Shown here in pieces: positions 24,524-33,552 of a DNA stretch of 58,628 nucleotides. The notes beneath the pieces were generated by a model. The model saw only the letters and a list, made by a program, of their open reading frames with translations, was not told the DNA's origin and did not search any database. The stretch lies in assembly GCA_013298625.1 (NCBI GenBank), contig JAAFIF010000063.1, forward strand, positions 1-58,628, given 5' to 3'. Source of the DNA: Myxococcales bacterium. GTDB lineage: Bacteria; Myxococcota_A; Polyangia; Polyangiales; Ga0077539. The position numbers were made by a program, and so were the translations under genes. The stretch's first letter is position 1. Every line of letters begins with the position of its first letter.

Positions 24524-27500
24524 ATGATTCTCGAAGTCATGGCTGAGGGTCGGCGGGTCTCGCGACATGATGCGCCGAGGCCTGAATCGATTTTGCGCGG
24601 GCGGTTCCGCATCGAACGAACGCTCGGAGAGGGGGGCTTCGGCAGCGTCTTCGAGGCGTTCGACCAGCTGCGCAACGCGCGCGTCGCGCTCAAGACCGTG
24701 CATTCGCACGAGCACGTCCTGCGGTTGAAGCGTGAGTTTCGGGCGCTTGCCGAGCTGCGGCACCCCCACCTGGTCGAGCTCTATGAGCTGCACGGCGAGG
24801 GCCGCGACTGGTTCTTCACGATGGAGCTCATCGACGGCCCGACGCTCAAAGAGCAGCTCGAGATGGTCGTCTCGCCGCGGTCTGGGACGGTCACGCGCAC
24901 GCAGACCATCACGCAGATCACCGAGCCGATCGGCGCTGTGGCGGAGTTCGTCGCGCCGCGGGTCGAAGCAGCGGTGGACGCGTCCGCGCTTCGGTCACGG
25001 GCCAACGTCGAGAAGCTGCGGGTCGCGCTCGCGCAAATCGCCAGCGGGCTCGCGTTTCTTCACGCTGCCGGAAAGCTCCACCTCGACGTCAAGCCCTCGA
25101 ACGTCCTCGTGGCCCGCGACGGTCGCGCGGTGCTCGCCGACTTCGGCCTCGCGCGCGATCAAGCGAGCGCCGAGGTGCTCGCCACGCCCGACGAGGTCGT
25201 CCTGTTCGGAACGCCCCTCTACATGGCCCCCGAACAGGCCACGGGCGGCGCGCTCAGCCCTGCGACCGACGCCTACGCGCTCGGCGTGCTGCTCTACGAA
25301 GCGTTGACGGGACAGCTGCCCTTCACAGGATCGACCGCGCTCGTCCTCGCGGCGAAGCAGCAGCGGCCTCCACCCGTCCGCGCGCTGCGCGCCGAGGCCC
25401 CCGAAGACCTCTCGACGCTGTGCGACGCGCTGCTCGCGCCGCGGCCGAGCGAGCGAGCGTCGATCGACGCCGTGCTCGGCGTCGTGGGAGAGCGCCGCGC
25501 GGTCGAGGTCACATCCGAGCGCTTCGAGTGTGTGGGTCGCGACGAAGAGCGCGCGCATCTGCACGCCATGCTCGACGCGACGCAGGCGGGCGGCGCGCCG
25601 CTGCTCGGCGTGGTCGAAGGCCCGTCTGGCGTGGGAAAATCCACGCTCGTTCGCGCCTTCGCCGACGAGGCTCGCGCCCGCGGCGCCGTCGTTCTCTCGG
25701 CCCGATGCCGCGCGGATGAGTGGGTCGAGTTCGAGGCGGTCGACGCCATCGTGGACCAGTTGGCGGCGCTCAACGAGGGCGTTCCGGCGGAGCTCGGGTT
25801 GTTGTTTCCTGGCGTCGCGCGGAGCGCTCACGACGAGGCCCCGGTCGGAGGCGCAGAGGCTCGAAAGCTCGGGTTCGTCGCGTTTCGAAGGGCGCTCAAG
25901 GCCCTGGCCGACCGCGCGCCCACGGTCCTCTGGATCGACGACGCGCACTGGGGCGACATCGACAGCGGCGCCCTCGTCGCCGAAGCGCTGCGCGCCCCAG
26001 ACGCCCCCGCGATCCTCGTGCTCTTCACGGTTCGCTCGGGCACGAGCGCGCCGATGATCGACGCGATCCTCGCGGCGACCGCTGAGAGCCCGCCGGCACG
26101 AGACCGAATCGCGCTCGCGCCGCTCGACGACGCCAGCGCGCGCTCGCTGCTCGACCGAATCGCGACCAACCTCAGCGAAGAGCAGCGCGACTCGATCGTC
26201 ACTTCTGCCAGCGGAAATCCATTCTTTCTCGCCGCCCTCGCCTCCGACGACGCCCCCGCGCGCGGGGCCGACCTCGACGCGCACGTCCGCGCGCGCATCG
26301 AAGCGCTCGAGCACGGAGCGAGAGAGCTCCTCGCGTCGCTCTGCCTCGCGGGACGCCCGCTCCCCCGCAGCGCGCTCGCGCAGATCGCGCGCATCGACGG
26401 CGCAAGCGAGCTCCGCGCCATCGCCACGCTGCGCTCGGGGCGCTTCGTCAGCGTGTTTCGCAGCGCCGGCGTCGAGCACGTCGACTCGTGGCACGACCGC
26501 GTTCGAGACAGCGCCCTCGCGCTGCTCGACGCTCCCGCCGCGCGCGATCTACACCTGCGAATCGCCCGGTATCTTATCGAGCAACGCGAGCCCGACGCCC
26601 TCGCGCTCGCCCACCACCTGGCCAGCGCCGACAAGCCGCTCGAGGCCGCGCGGTGGGCCGAGCGAGCAGCGGACCGCGCCGCGCAGCACGGCGCCTTCGA
26701 CTCCGCTGCGCGCGCCTACGAGCGGGCGCTCGCGTTGTCGTGCGCCACCGGCGACCTGCGGCGCGAGCTGTTGCGCAAGATCGGCGAGTGCTGGGCGCTG
26801 GCTGGCCGCGCGGCGCAGGCGGCCAACGCCTTCGAGCGCGCAGCGGACGGGCTGACCACGGGCGACGGGCTCACGCTTCGAGAGCGCGCGGCGTCGCTGT
26901 TTCTCGGGGCCGGGCACATCGACCGAGGCCTGTCGCTCATGCGCGGAGTGCTGAGCGCGGTCGGCCAGAGCATGCCTCGGTCGCGCGAGTCCGTGCTCGT
27001 TCGGCTGGCCCTCGCGCGGGCGCAGCTGCTCGCGCGCGGGCTTCGCTTCGAGCGGGCGAGCGAGCGCAGCATCAGCTGGCAGCAGCTCGTCCGCATCGAC
27101 GCGCTGCACTCGGTCGCCGCGGGGCTCTCGCTGGTCGACACCGTCGCGGGAGCGTACTTCTCGAGCGTTCATTTGCTCGAGGCGCTGCGCGTCGGAGAGC
27201 CGCGCCGCGTGGCCATCGCCCTCGCCACCGAGCAGTGCTTTCTCGCGGGTCGCGGCGGGCTCGCGCCTCGAGGCGACGAGCGCGCGGTGAGCGACCAGCT
27301 TCGCGCGCTCGCCGACGAGCTCGACGACCGCGACGTCCACGCGCGCGTGCTCTTCGCCAGAGGGACGTCAGCGTTTTTGCGCGCCTCCTACGACGAAGCC
27401 GCCCGCGCCCTCGAAGGCGCCATCTCCTTGTGGGACGGGATGGCCAACGTCGAGCACGAGCGCATGACGTGCGAGCACTTCGTGCTGGCCGCGCGCACGT

Positions 27501-28234
27501 GGATGGGGCAGCACGCCGCGGTCGAGCGACGGCTGCCAGAGGTCTTGCGCCGCGCCCGTGACGCCGGCGACCTGTACGCCGAGACGACCATCGAGACCGC
27601 CATCGGGCACATCCCCTCGCTCGTCCGAGGCGAGCCCGACCAGGCCGAGGCCACCCTGACGCGAAGCATCGATCGCTGGGCGAAAGAGGGCTTCTTCGTG
27701 CAGCACTACGACGAGCTCGTCGCGCGCGTCGACGTGGATCTCTATCGCGATCACGCCTGCGGAGCGCGGGCCCTCGACCGGATCCGCGCCCGCTGGCCGG
27801 ACGTCGAGCGCTCGCTGCTGCGCCAGGTGCAGTCGATCCGCGTCGAGTCGGACTACGCCCGCGCCCGCGCGATCATCGCCGCGCTCGCGAGCGGTCCACG
27901 CGCGGACCGAAGCGCGCTGCTGCGCGAGCTCGCGTCGATTCATCGCTCGATGCTGCGACAAGAGACGTCGTGGGCGATCGGTCTGGGGCGCTGCGTCGGC
28001 GCTGCGCTCGCGATGGAGCGATCGGACCGCGCGGCAGCGATCGACGAGCTCAACCGCGGAGCAGGCTCGCTCGACGTGGCCAACGTCCAGACCTACCGCC
28101 GCGCAGCGCTGTTGTATCGGGCGCAGCTCACGGGAGAAGCGCGCCGCGTCGAGGCCGAGCGCGAGCAGCTACGCGAGCAGGGCGTGCGCGAGCCCGATCG
28201 GTTCGCGACCACGTTTGTCCCCGGCCGACGCTGA
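24524..28234 (+). CDS. Large Ser/Thr protein kinase with AAA ATPase and TPR regions (PknK-type)
   Basis: The 1236-aa product begins with a Hanks kinase domain: glycine loop LGEGGFGSVFEA at about 34-45, Lys57 in VALK, the catalytic loop LHLDVKPSNVLV at about 185-196, DFGLAR at about 206-211, and the GTPLYMAPEQATGG activation segment. The catalytic loop has HLD where HRD is usual. From about 340 an STAND-like ATPase follows: FECVGRDEE, Walker A EGPSGVGKST at about 365-374, and Walker B VLWIDDAHWGD at about 467-477. The rest (about 690-1236) is Ala/Arg-rich with TPR-like helical pairs. This layout resembles PknK and other myxobacterial signalling kinases; the substrate and signal are unknown. 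A second kinase gene follows. Confidence 0.88.
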   Translation: MILEVMAEGRRVSRHDAPRPESILRGRFRIERTLGEGGFGSVFEAFDQLRNARVALKTVHSHEHVLRLKREFRALAELRHPHLVELYELHGEGRDWFFTMELIDGPTLKEQLEMVVSPRSGTVTRTQTITQITEPIGAVAEFVAPRVEAAVDASALRSRANVEKLRVALAQIASGLAFLHAAGKLHLDVKPSNVLVARDGRAVLADFGLARDQASAEVLATPDEVVLFGTPLYMAPEQATGGALSPATDAYALGVLLYEALTGQLPFTGSTALVLAAKQQRPPPVRALRAEAPEDLSTLCDALLAPRPSERASIDAVLGVVGERRAVEVTSERFECVGRDEERAHLHAMLDATQAGGAPLLGVVEGPSGVGKSTLVRAFADEARARGAVVLSARCRADEWVEFEAVDAIVDQLAALNEGVPAELGLLFPGVARSAHDEAPVGGAEARKLGFVAFRRALKALADRAPTVLWIDDAHWGDIDSGALVAEALRAPDAPAILVLFTVRSGTSAPMIDAILAATAESPPARDRIALAPLDDASARSLLDRIATNLSEEQRDSIVTSASGNPFFLAALASDDAPARGADLDAHVRARIEALEHGARELLASLCLAGRPLPRSALAQIARIDGASELRAIATLRSGRFVSVFRSAGVEHVDSWHDRVRDSALALLDAPAARDLHLRIARYLIEQREPDALALAHHLASADKPLEAARWAERAADRAAQHGAFDSAARAYERALALSCATGDLRRELLRKIGECWALAGRAAQAANAFERAADGLTTGDGLTLRERAASLFLGAGHIDRGLSLMRGVLSAVGQSMPRSRESVLVRLALARAQLLARGLRFERASERSISWQQLVRIDALHSVAAGLSLVDTVAGAYFSSVHLLEALRVGEPRRVAIALATEQCFLAGRGGLAPRGDERAVSDQLRALADELDDRDVHARVLFARGTSAFLRASYDEAARALEGAISLWDGMANVEHERMTCEHFVLAARTWMGQHAAVERRLPEVLRRARDAGDLYAETTIETAIGHIPSLVRGEPDQAEATLTRSIDRWAKEGFFVQHYDELVARVDVDLYRDHACGARALDRIRARWPDVERSLLRQVQSIRVESDYARARAIIAALASGPRADRSALLRELASIHRSMLRQETSWAIGLGRCVGAALAMERSDRAAAIDELNRGAGSLDVANVQTYRRAALLYRAQLTGEARRVEAEREQLREQGVREPDRFATTFVPGRR

Positions 28235-28313
28235 GCGTTCGACGGCCCCGTTGATTTTGCGCTCCGCGGCAAAGCCAATGCGGAGGGTGGGCCGTCTGTT
28301 CATAGGTTCACCG

Positions 28314-30827
28314 ATGGGACGTCCCGAGAAAAATCACTCGTTGGCAGCCACCATGGTCGCGAGACCGATGGGCACTTCGGGCATCTATCGTGCACAATCC
28401 GACGTACCCTACACGGACCCGATGCGCCTCTGTCCACGGTGCGGCTCTCGCTACGAATCTCCCGCGCAGTTCTGCACGCGCGACGGCTCGACGCTCGTCG
28501 TCGAAGGCGACGCTGCGGATCCGTACGTGGGCAGCAAGATCCTCGGTCACTTTCGTGTCGAACGAGTGATCGGCACCGGAGGGATGGGCACGGTCTACGA
28601 GGCCATCGACGAGGGCATCGGGCGCCGCGTGGCGGTGAAGATCCTGCACCGCGACTTGATGACCAACCGCGACGTCGCCGCGCGCTTTCAGCGAGAAGCG
28701 CAGATCGCGTCGCAGCTCGATCACCCGAACCTCGTCCGGCTCATTCTGTTCGGTCAGCTCTCGGACGGAAACCTCTACCTCGTCCTCGAGTTTCTCGACG
28801 GGCCGACCTTCGCGAAGGTGCTCGAGTCGCAGTCTCCGTTGCCGCTCGAGCGCGCGGTCAACATCGTCGCGCAGATCGCGGACGCGATCGGATACGTGCA
28901 CCGCAAGGGCGTGGTGCACCGGGACCTGAAGCCCGAAAACGTGATTCTCGTCGAGCGCGACGAGGACAAAGAGTTCGCCAAGGTCTTGGACTTCGGCATC
29001 GCCAAGAGCCTCGTGGACAACAACACGATGATGACCGGCACCGGGCTCATCTTCGGGACCGCGCGGTACATCTCGCCCGAAGGCGCGCAGGGAGAAGCGG
29101 TCGACCGCCGCTCGGACGTCTACTCGCTGGGCGTCATCGCGTACCAAGCGCTCACGGGCAAGACGCCCTTCGACGCGCCCGAGCCGATGCAGCTGTTGCT
29201 CAAGCACATCCACAACCCCGTTCCGCGGATGAGCAAGCTGCTGCCGCCGGGGACGCACATCCCCGAGCCGATCGAGAACGTCGTGCTGCGCGCGCTGTCG
29301 AAGAACCCCGAGGGCCGCTACGACGACGCAGGAGCGTTCGCGAAGGCCCTTCGTGAAGCCCTCGCGCAGTGCGACGCGGCTGCCAAGAGCACGCCTCCGA
29401 CGCTGAGCGTGGCCGCGGTGACGCCGCCTGTCGCGAGCGAGCCCGCAGCCGCAGCGAGTCGAAGCGTCGCGCCGCCGCCGGTGGCCTCGGTCAAGACCAT
29501 GCTCGGCGCGGCTCCGCTGGTCGCGACGGTCGACGGCAACGCGTCGCTCTCCTTCGCGAGCACCGCGCGCAGCGACGACCCTGCGCTCGAGCGCGCTCGC
29601 GCCGAGGCCGCAGCGGTCTCGGGGCAGAGCGCGACGTCGTCCCCCAACGACGGGACGCAGCAGCCCGCGAAGAAGATCGCTCCGCGCGTGGAGATGAGCG
29701 CGATGCCCGCGAGCGCGGGCCCTGCCAAGAGCGCGAACCCTGCGAAGACCGTGGCGAGCCTCCCGCAGATGAGCGCCGAGTCGATGCACGGCGCGTACGG
29801 AGGCTCTGCGACGCGCTCGCCTGCGCCCGGCGCGCCGATGGCGTACGGGACGAACCACGGAGCGGTCGCGCCGACGGACCACGGCGAGAGCGACGACGAG
29901 GACTACGCGATCGCGGGGATGCCCAAGCGGCGCTCGGCGTCGCAGACGAGGCGGACCGTCGCGATCGTGGTCGTCACGATGATCCTCACGCTCGGCGTCG
30001 GGCTCGCGAGCATGTGGGGGATGGGGATGTTTCCTTCGCAGCGCCGCGCGAAGCTGCTGACGAACATGCTTCGCGACGCCGACGCGGCGCTCGCGGCGGA
30101 CCGGCTCACGCACGCTCGGCAGCAGAACGTCGAAGACCTGACGGATACGATTCTGCGACTCAATCCAGGCAACGCGCGCGCGACGCAGCTTCGTCAGGCC
30201 GCGGCGATGCGGCTGCGCAATCGCGCGGTCGAGCTGCGCAACGAGACGCACACGGACCAAGGGCTGCCGCTGCTGCGCTCGGCGCAGCTGCTCGCGCCGG
30301 ACAACCGAGAGATCGCGGACTTGATCGCGATGTTCGAGCGCGAGCTGCGAGAGCGCACGCAGACACAGACACAGCCGGTGACGGCGGACGCGGGCGCTCC
30401 GCGGCAGCCGATGACCAACACGGGACCGCGACGCCCGACGACCAACACAGGCGCGACGACGGGGCCAACGACGGGGCCGACGACCGGGCCGACCGTGGTG
30501 GCCGACAGCGGCACGACCGGCGGTGGCGTGACGTTCACGCCCGGACGCGACCCGCGTTTGGACCCAGGAAACACAGGGAACACAGGCACCACGGGCCACA
30601 CCGGTACGACGGGCCACACGGGCAACACAGGGCACACCGGCAACACCGGCAACACCGGCAACACCGGCAATACAGGTGCGACTGGCAACACCGGCAATAC
30701 CGGCAATACAGGTTCGACCGGCAACACCGGCAACACTGGCAACACCGGCAATACGGGTTCGACCGGCAATACAGGGCACACCGGAACGAACACCGACCCC
30801 GGCGGCGATCAGGGCACGGAGTTCTGA
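28314..30827 (+). CDS. Zinc-ribbon Ser/Thr protein kinase with a membrane segment and a Gly-x-Thr repeat tail
   Basis: With the ATG at 28314 (AGG 7 bases before), the product has 837 aa; an in-frame ATG at 28422 (MRLCPRCG) is a plausible alternative. The zinc ribbon CPRCGSRYESPAQFCTRDG is at about 39-57. The kinase domain has IGTGGMGTVYEA, VAVKIL, VVHRDLKPEN (about 200-209), DFGIAKS and the ISPEGAQGEAVDRRSDVYSLG activation segment. Pro/Ala linkers follow, then a transmembrane helix at about 548-570 (RRTVAIVVVTMILTLGVGLA). The region outside the membrane has TPR-like stretches and ends in about 70 residues of Gly-Asn-Thr / Gly-x-Thr triplets. A membrane kinase with an extracellular repetitive tail suggests a sensor or scaffold, but its ligand is unknown. 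Confidence 0.9.
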   Translation: MGRPEKNHSLAATMVARPMGTSGIYRAQSDVPYTDPMRLCPRCGSRYESPAQFCTRDGSTLVVEGDAADPYVGSKILGHFRVERVIGTGGMGTVYEAIDEGIGRRVAVKILHRDLMTNRDVAARFQREAQIASQLDHPNLVRLILFGQLSDGNLYLVLEFLDGPTFAKVLESQSPLPLERAVNIVAQIADAIGYVHRKGVVHRDLKPENVILVERDEDKEFAKVLDFGIAKSLVDNNTMMTGTGLIFGTARYISPEGAQGEAVDRRSDVYSLGVIAYQALTGKTPFDAPEPMQLLLKHIHNPVPRMSKLLPPGTHIPEPIENVVLRALSKNPEGRYDDAGAFAKALREALAQCDAAAKSTPPTLSVAAVTPPVASEPAAAASRSVAPPPVASVKTMLGAAPLVATVDGNASLSFASTARSDDPALERARAEAAAVSGQSATSSPNDGTQQPAKKIAPRVEMSAMPASAGPAKSANPAKTVASLPQMSAESMHGAYGGSATRSPAPGAPMAYGTNHGAVAPTDHGESDDEDYAIAGMPKRRSASQTRRTVAIVVVTMILTLGVGLASMWGMGMFPSQRRAKLLTNMLRDADAALAADRLTHARQQNVEDLTDTILRLNPGNARATQLRQAAAMRLRNRAVELRNETHTDQGLPLLRSAQLLAPDNREIADLIAMFERELRERTQTQTQPVTADAGAPRQPMTNTGPRRPTTNTGATTGPTTGPTTGPTVVADSGTTGGGVTFTPGRDPRLDPGNTGNTGTTGHTGTTGHTGNTGHTGNTGNTGNTGNTGATGNTGNTGNTGSTGNTGNTGNTGNTGSTGNTGHTGTNTDPGGDQGTEF
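30567..30793 (+). repeat. In-gene nonanucleotide repeat coding for a Gly-x-Thr tail
   Basis: This part of the kinase gene is a tandem array of GGCAACACC-like 9-mers with a few variants (ACCGGC, GGCCACACC, GGTTCGACC), coding for repeated Gly-Asn-Thr, Gly-His-Thr and Gly-Ser-Thr. The repeat is in frame over its whole length and is not a CRISPR: units are adjacent without spacers. Confidence 0.85.
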
Positions 30828-30849
30828 GCCGCGCCCTCACCCGCGCGGC
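30828..30849. terminator. Hairpin between convergent genes
   Basis: GCCGCGC and GCGCGGC form a 7-bp GC-rich stem with an 8-base loop right after the kinase stop and before the stop of the convergent propeller-lipoprotein gene. There is no T-tract on either side, so it is only a possible bidirectional terminator. Confidence 0.35.
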
Positions 30850-30867
30850 GCAGCGAACGGTGCTCGC

Positions 30868-33462
30868 TCAGTTCGTCGCCGCGCCGCCGCTCGAGGCCTG
30901 CGCCGTCGATCCGCCAGCGGAGCTCGCGCTCTGCGCGAAGATCGTGATGCCCTCGCTGGTGACGAACCACACGCGGTTCTCGCCGTCGACGCCGATGTCG
31001 ACGAACTGCTCGGTGGGCAGGCCGTTTGCGCGTCCGAAGGTGCGAAACGACTGACCGTCCCACGACCACGCGCCGCGCTGTCCCGCGCCCCAGAGCGCTC
31101 CGTTGTTGTCCGACGTGAGCGCGGTGACGCGCACTTGCGCGCTCGATCCGGCGATGTCGAACTGAAAGCGCTCGCCGCTCCAGTAGCCGATGCCCTCGCT
31201 GGTCGCGACGTAGATGCGGTTTTGCACGGCGCGCGTCGTGTCGCTGACGAGGTCTCCGCGCAGGCCCGTGGCCTCGTTGAACGTCTGCGCGCGGTAGGCG
31301 GTCTGCCCCGCCGCGGGGGGCGTGATGCGCGTGGCGCCGGTGAGGCCGGCGAACCAGATGTTTCCGTCGGCGTCGAAGTCTGCCGCGGTGAGGTCGTTGG
31401 GCACGGGAACCGCGCCGAACTCTGCGCCCTGCGGAGCCACCTCGTGGTGAAACTGGATCGCGCTCGGGACGCTCTCGTCGATCATCGCGACGCCGAGGTC
31501 GAGCGCGCTCTGTGCGTTGGGACGATCCACCACGCGGATTCCGACCCAGAAGCGATTGCGCTCGTCGACCATCAAGAACTTCGCGTCGACCGTCCCTGGT
31601 CCGCGCGTGTCCACGGGGCGCTCTGTGACCTGACGCCAGTGATCGCGGTCCCAACGGAAGGTGCGAACCGTGTTGGGCCCCACGCGACCGACGGCCACGC
31701 AGGTGTTTCCGCGGGACCAGAACGCGAGCGGAACAGCTTGTCCTTCGGGGTCGAGCGTCGCGCGCGAGAAGCGTCGTCCGTCGAACTTCACCGCGCCGCC
31801 GTCTTCACTGACGAACCACACGTTGTTCTGCGAGTCCGTCGCGAGCGAGAGCGGCCGTCGCGAGAGCGCGAGGTCGTGCGCGCGAAAGTCCGTGTTTTCT
31901 CCGCCCGAAACGCGAGAAACACCCAACCCGACGCGCGAGACGAACACGCCGTCGCGCGCGACGAAGGTCGAGAGCGCATCGTCGGGCAGCGTCCACGCCG
32001 AGCGAACCAAACCGTACCGAGGCGCGTCCGTCGTCGCTCCGGGCGGAGGCACGTCCGCAGGTCCCGCGAAGTCCGGAATGTTGCGCGGTCGCGGCGGCGG
32101 CTCTTCAGCGCGCGCCGGAGCGCCGCCTTCTGCGCCGACTCCAGCGTCGGTGATCGCAGCGGGCGGCACGCCCATCGGGACATCCGCGCTGCCCGCGCGA
32201 ACCCCAGAGTCCATGCGAACGCCCGAATCAACGCGAACGCCCGAATCAACGCGAACGCCCGAATCAACGCGAACGCCCGAGTCCACGCGAACGCCCGAGT
32301 CCATCGGCGCGCTCGCGTCTGCGGCGCCGCCGTCGCGGGGAGCGCTCTGCGCGAGGGTGCTCTCGACCAGGGTCGGCGTATTGACTGCAAATTCGCTGAC
32401 AGAATGCGCGACGGGCTCGATCCTGCGCGCGCCGAGCTCGACGGTCTCTTTGCGTCGCGGCGGCGTGGCCGCAGGACGACGACCCCGGCCGCGGCCCGTC
32501 TGCGCCGGCGGCTGCACGGGCGGAGGAGGCGGAGGCGGAGGCTCGATCCTGTGCTGCGAGAGCGTCACGCGGCGCGCCGCCGTGGGGCGCGAGATGTCGC
32601 TCGCGATCACCGCGAGCTCGTCACCCTCGCCAGCGCGCACGTCGAACGCGCCGTCGCGCGTCACCAACGTCACCGCGCCGTTGCGGCCGGGGACGAGCCC
32701 GATCCACGGCGAGCGCGCGGTGCTGGACGTGTACGCGATCCAGTGAGAGCCGTCGTGATAGAGCAGCTTCGCGCCGTTGGTGCCCTGCGCGAGGGCGAAG
32801 AACTTTCCGCCGCCGATGCCGACGATCGAGCGCACGAGGGCGTCGGGGATGCCCGTCGTGCTGCCGTACTCGTCGAGCTCGGAGTAGTCCCCGCGAAACG
32901 CCAGCACGCCGTGCTGCGCGGTGGCCACCATGGGCCGCCCCTGGTCCAAGTAGAACGAGACGACTTGATAGCGGTTGGTCAGCGCGATCCACGCGCTTCC
33001 GTCCCAGCGCGCGATGCCCTGCGAGCCTCCGACCAGCACGCTGCCGCCCGCGAGCGCCAACAGCGCCGTGACGCGCCCCACGTCGGGCTGCGCGTTGGCG
33101 TCGCCCGCGACCGCCCAACGGGTGCCGTCGAAGCGCACGATCCCGCGGGTCGTGCCCGCCCACACCGTGCCCTCGGGGTCCGCCGAAATCGCCCAGACTT
33201 GATTACTGGGGAGGCCGTCGCGCTCGACGAAGCGCGCGGGCGCGCCGCCTGCGGTCGGGTACTTCAGCACGCCGCGCTGCGTCGCCACGAACACGTCCGT
33301 GGTCGTGTTGGCCACGCCCATGATCACGTCCGAGTCCGTGAAATTGCGCACGGGCGCGAGCTCGCCCCGCGGCCGTGGGGTGTTGGTATTTCCCGTGCCG
33401 AAGCACGTCGACGCGGTGGAAATGGCGACGAGGCCCAGCAAACCGACGGTCCGAATCAACAT
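30868..33462 (-). CDS. Beta-propeller protein (two-component regulator propeller-like repeats), secreted
   Basis: The 864-aa product has an N-terminal hydrophobic signal (MLIRTVGLLGLVAISTASTCFG), possibly a lipoprotein signal with Cys at 20, although the Thr at -1 is unusual. About 60-280 and 480-860 contain repeated blades with VWAISADPEGTVWAGTTRGIVRFDG, VWFVSEDGGAVKFDG, IWFAGLTGATRI, LWGAGQRGAWSWDGQSF and VWFVTSEGITI: the pattern VWx-x-[ST]-x-[DE]G[AG]-V-x-[FR]-DG of regulator propeller repeats. A linker between the two propeller blocks (about 280-480) includes a Pro/Arg-rich section and five Asp-Ser-Gly-Val-Arg repeats. The protein probably folds as one or two large propellers outside the cell; its ligand is unknown. 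It converges with the zinc-ribbon kinase gene, so a link in sensing is possible but not shown. Confidence 0.8.
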   Translation of the reverse strand: MLIRTVGLLGLVAISTASTCFGTGNTNTPRPRGELAPVRNFTDSDVIMGVANTTTDVFVATQRGVLKYPTAGGAPARFVERDGLPSNQVWAISADPEGTVWAGTTRGIVRFDGTRWAVAGDANAQPDVGRVTALLALAGGSVLVGGSQGIARWDGSAWIALTNRYQVVSFYLDQGRPMVATAQHGVLAFRGDYSELDEYGSTTGIPDALVRSIVGIGGGKFFALAQGTNGAKLLYHDGSHWIAYTSSTARSPWIGLVPGRNGAVTLVTRDGAFDVRAGEGDELAVIASDISRPTAARRVTLSQHRIEPPPPPPPPVQPPAQTGRGRGRRPAATPPRRKETVELGARRIEPVAHSVSEFAVNTPTLVESTLAQSAPRDGGAADASAPMDSGVRVDSGVRVDSGVRVDSGVRVDSGVRMDSGVRAGSADVPMGVPPAAITDAGVGAEGGAPARAEEPPPRPRNIPDFAGPADVPPPGATTDAPRYGLVRSAWTLPDDALSTFVARDGVFVSRVGLGVSRVSGGENTDFRAHDLALSRRPLSLATDSQNNVWFVSEDGGAVKFDGRRFSRATLDPEGQAVPLAFWSRGNTCVAVGRVGPNTVRTFRWDRDHWRQVTERPVDTRGPGTVDAKFLMVDERNRFWVGIRVVDRPNAQSALDLGVAMIDESVPSAIQFHHEVAPQGAEFGAVPVPNDLTAADFDADGNIWFAGLTGATRITPPAAGQTAYRAQTFNEATGLRGDLVSDTTRAVQNRIYVATSEGIGYWSGERFQFDIAGSSAQVRVTALTSDNNGALWGAGQRGAWSWDGQSFRTFGRANGLPTEQFVDIGVDGENRVWFVTSEGITIFAQSASSAGGSTAQASSGGAATN
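32215..32304 (-). repeat. Five tandem 18-bp units inside the propeller gene
   Basis: Five consecutive 18-base units (GCGAACGCCCGAATCAAC and close variants) encode Asp-Ser-Gly-Val-Arg-Val/Met. They are in frame and sit in a disordered linker. A slippage-prone tract could vary in length between strains. Confidence 0.85.
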
Positions 33463-33552
33463 AGGGGGGTGCGAAGGCGCTTCTCACGCCCACGCGACCA
33501 GTGTCAACGCCCACACCCCGCGAGCTGCTGATCCTCGCGCCCAGCTCGGAGG

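Noticed and set aside
28308..30779. Long minus-strand frame across the zinc-ribbon kinase gene
   Set aside because: It is antisense to a clear kinase and its translation is Arg/His/Val-rich with no motifs; a shadow.
30567..30793. CRISPR or non-coding repeat
   Set aside because: It is a 9-base in-frame coding repeat with no spacers.
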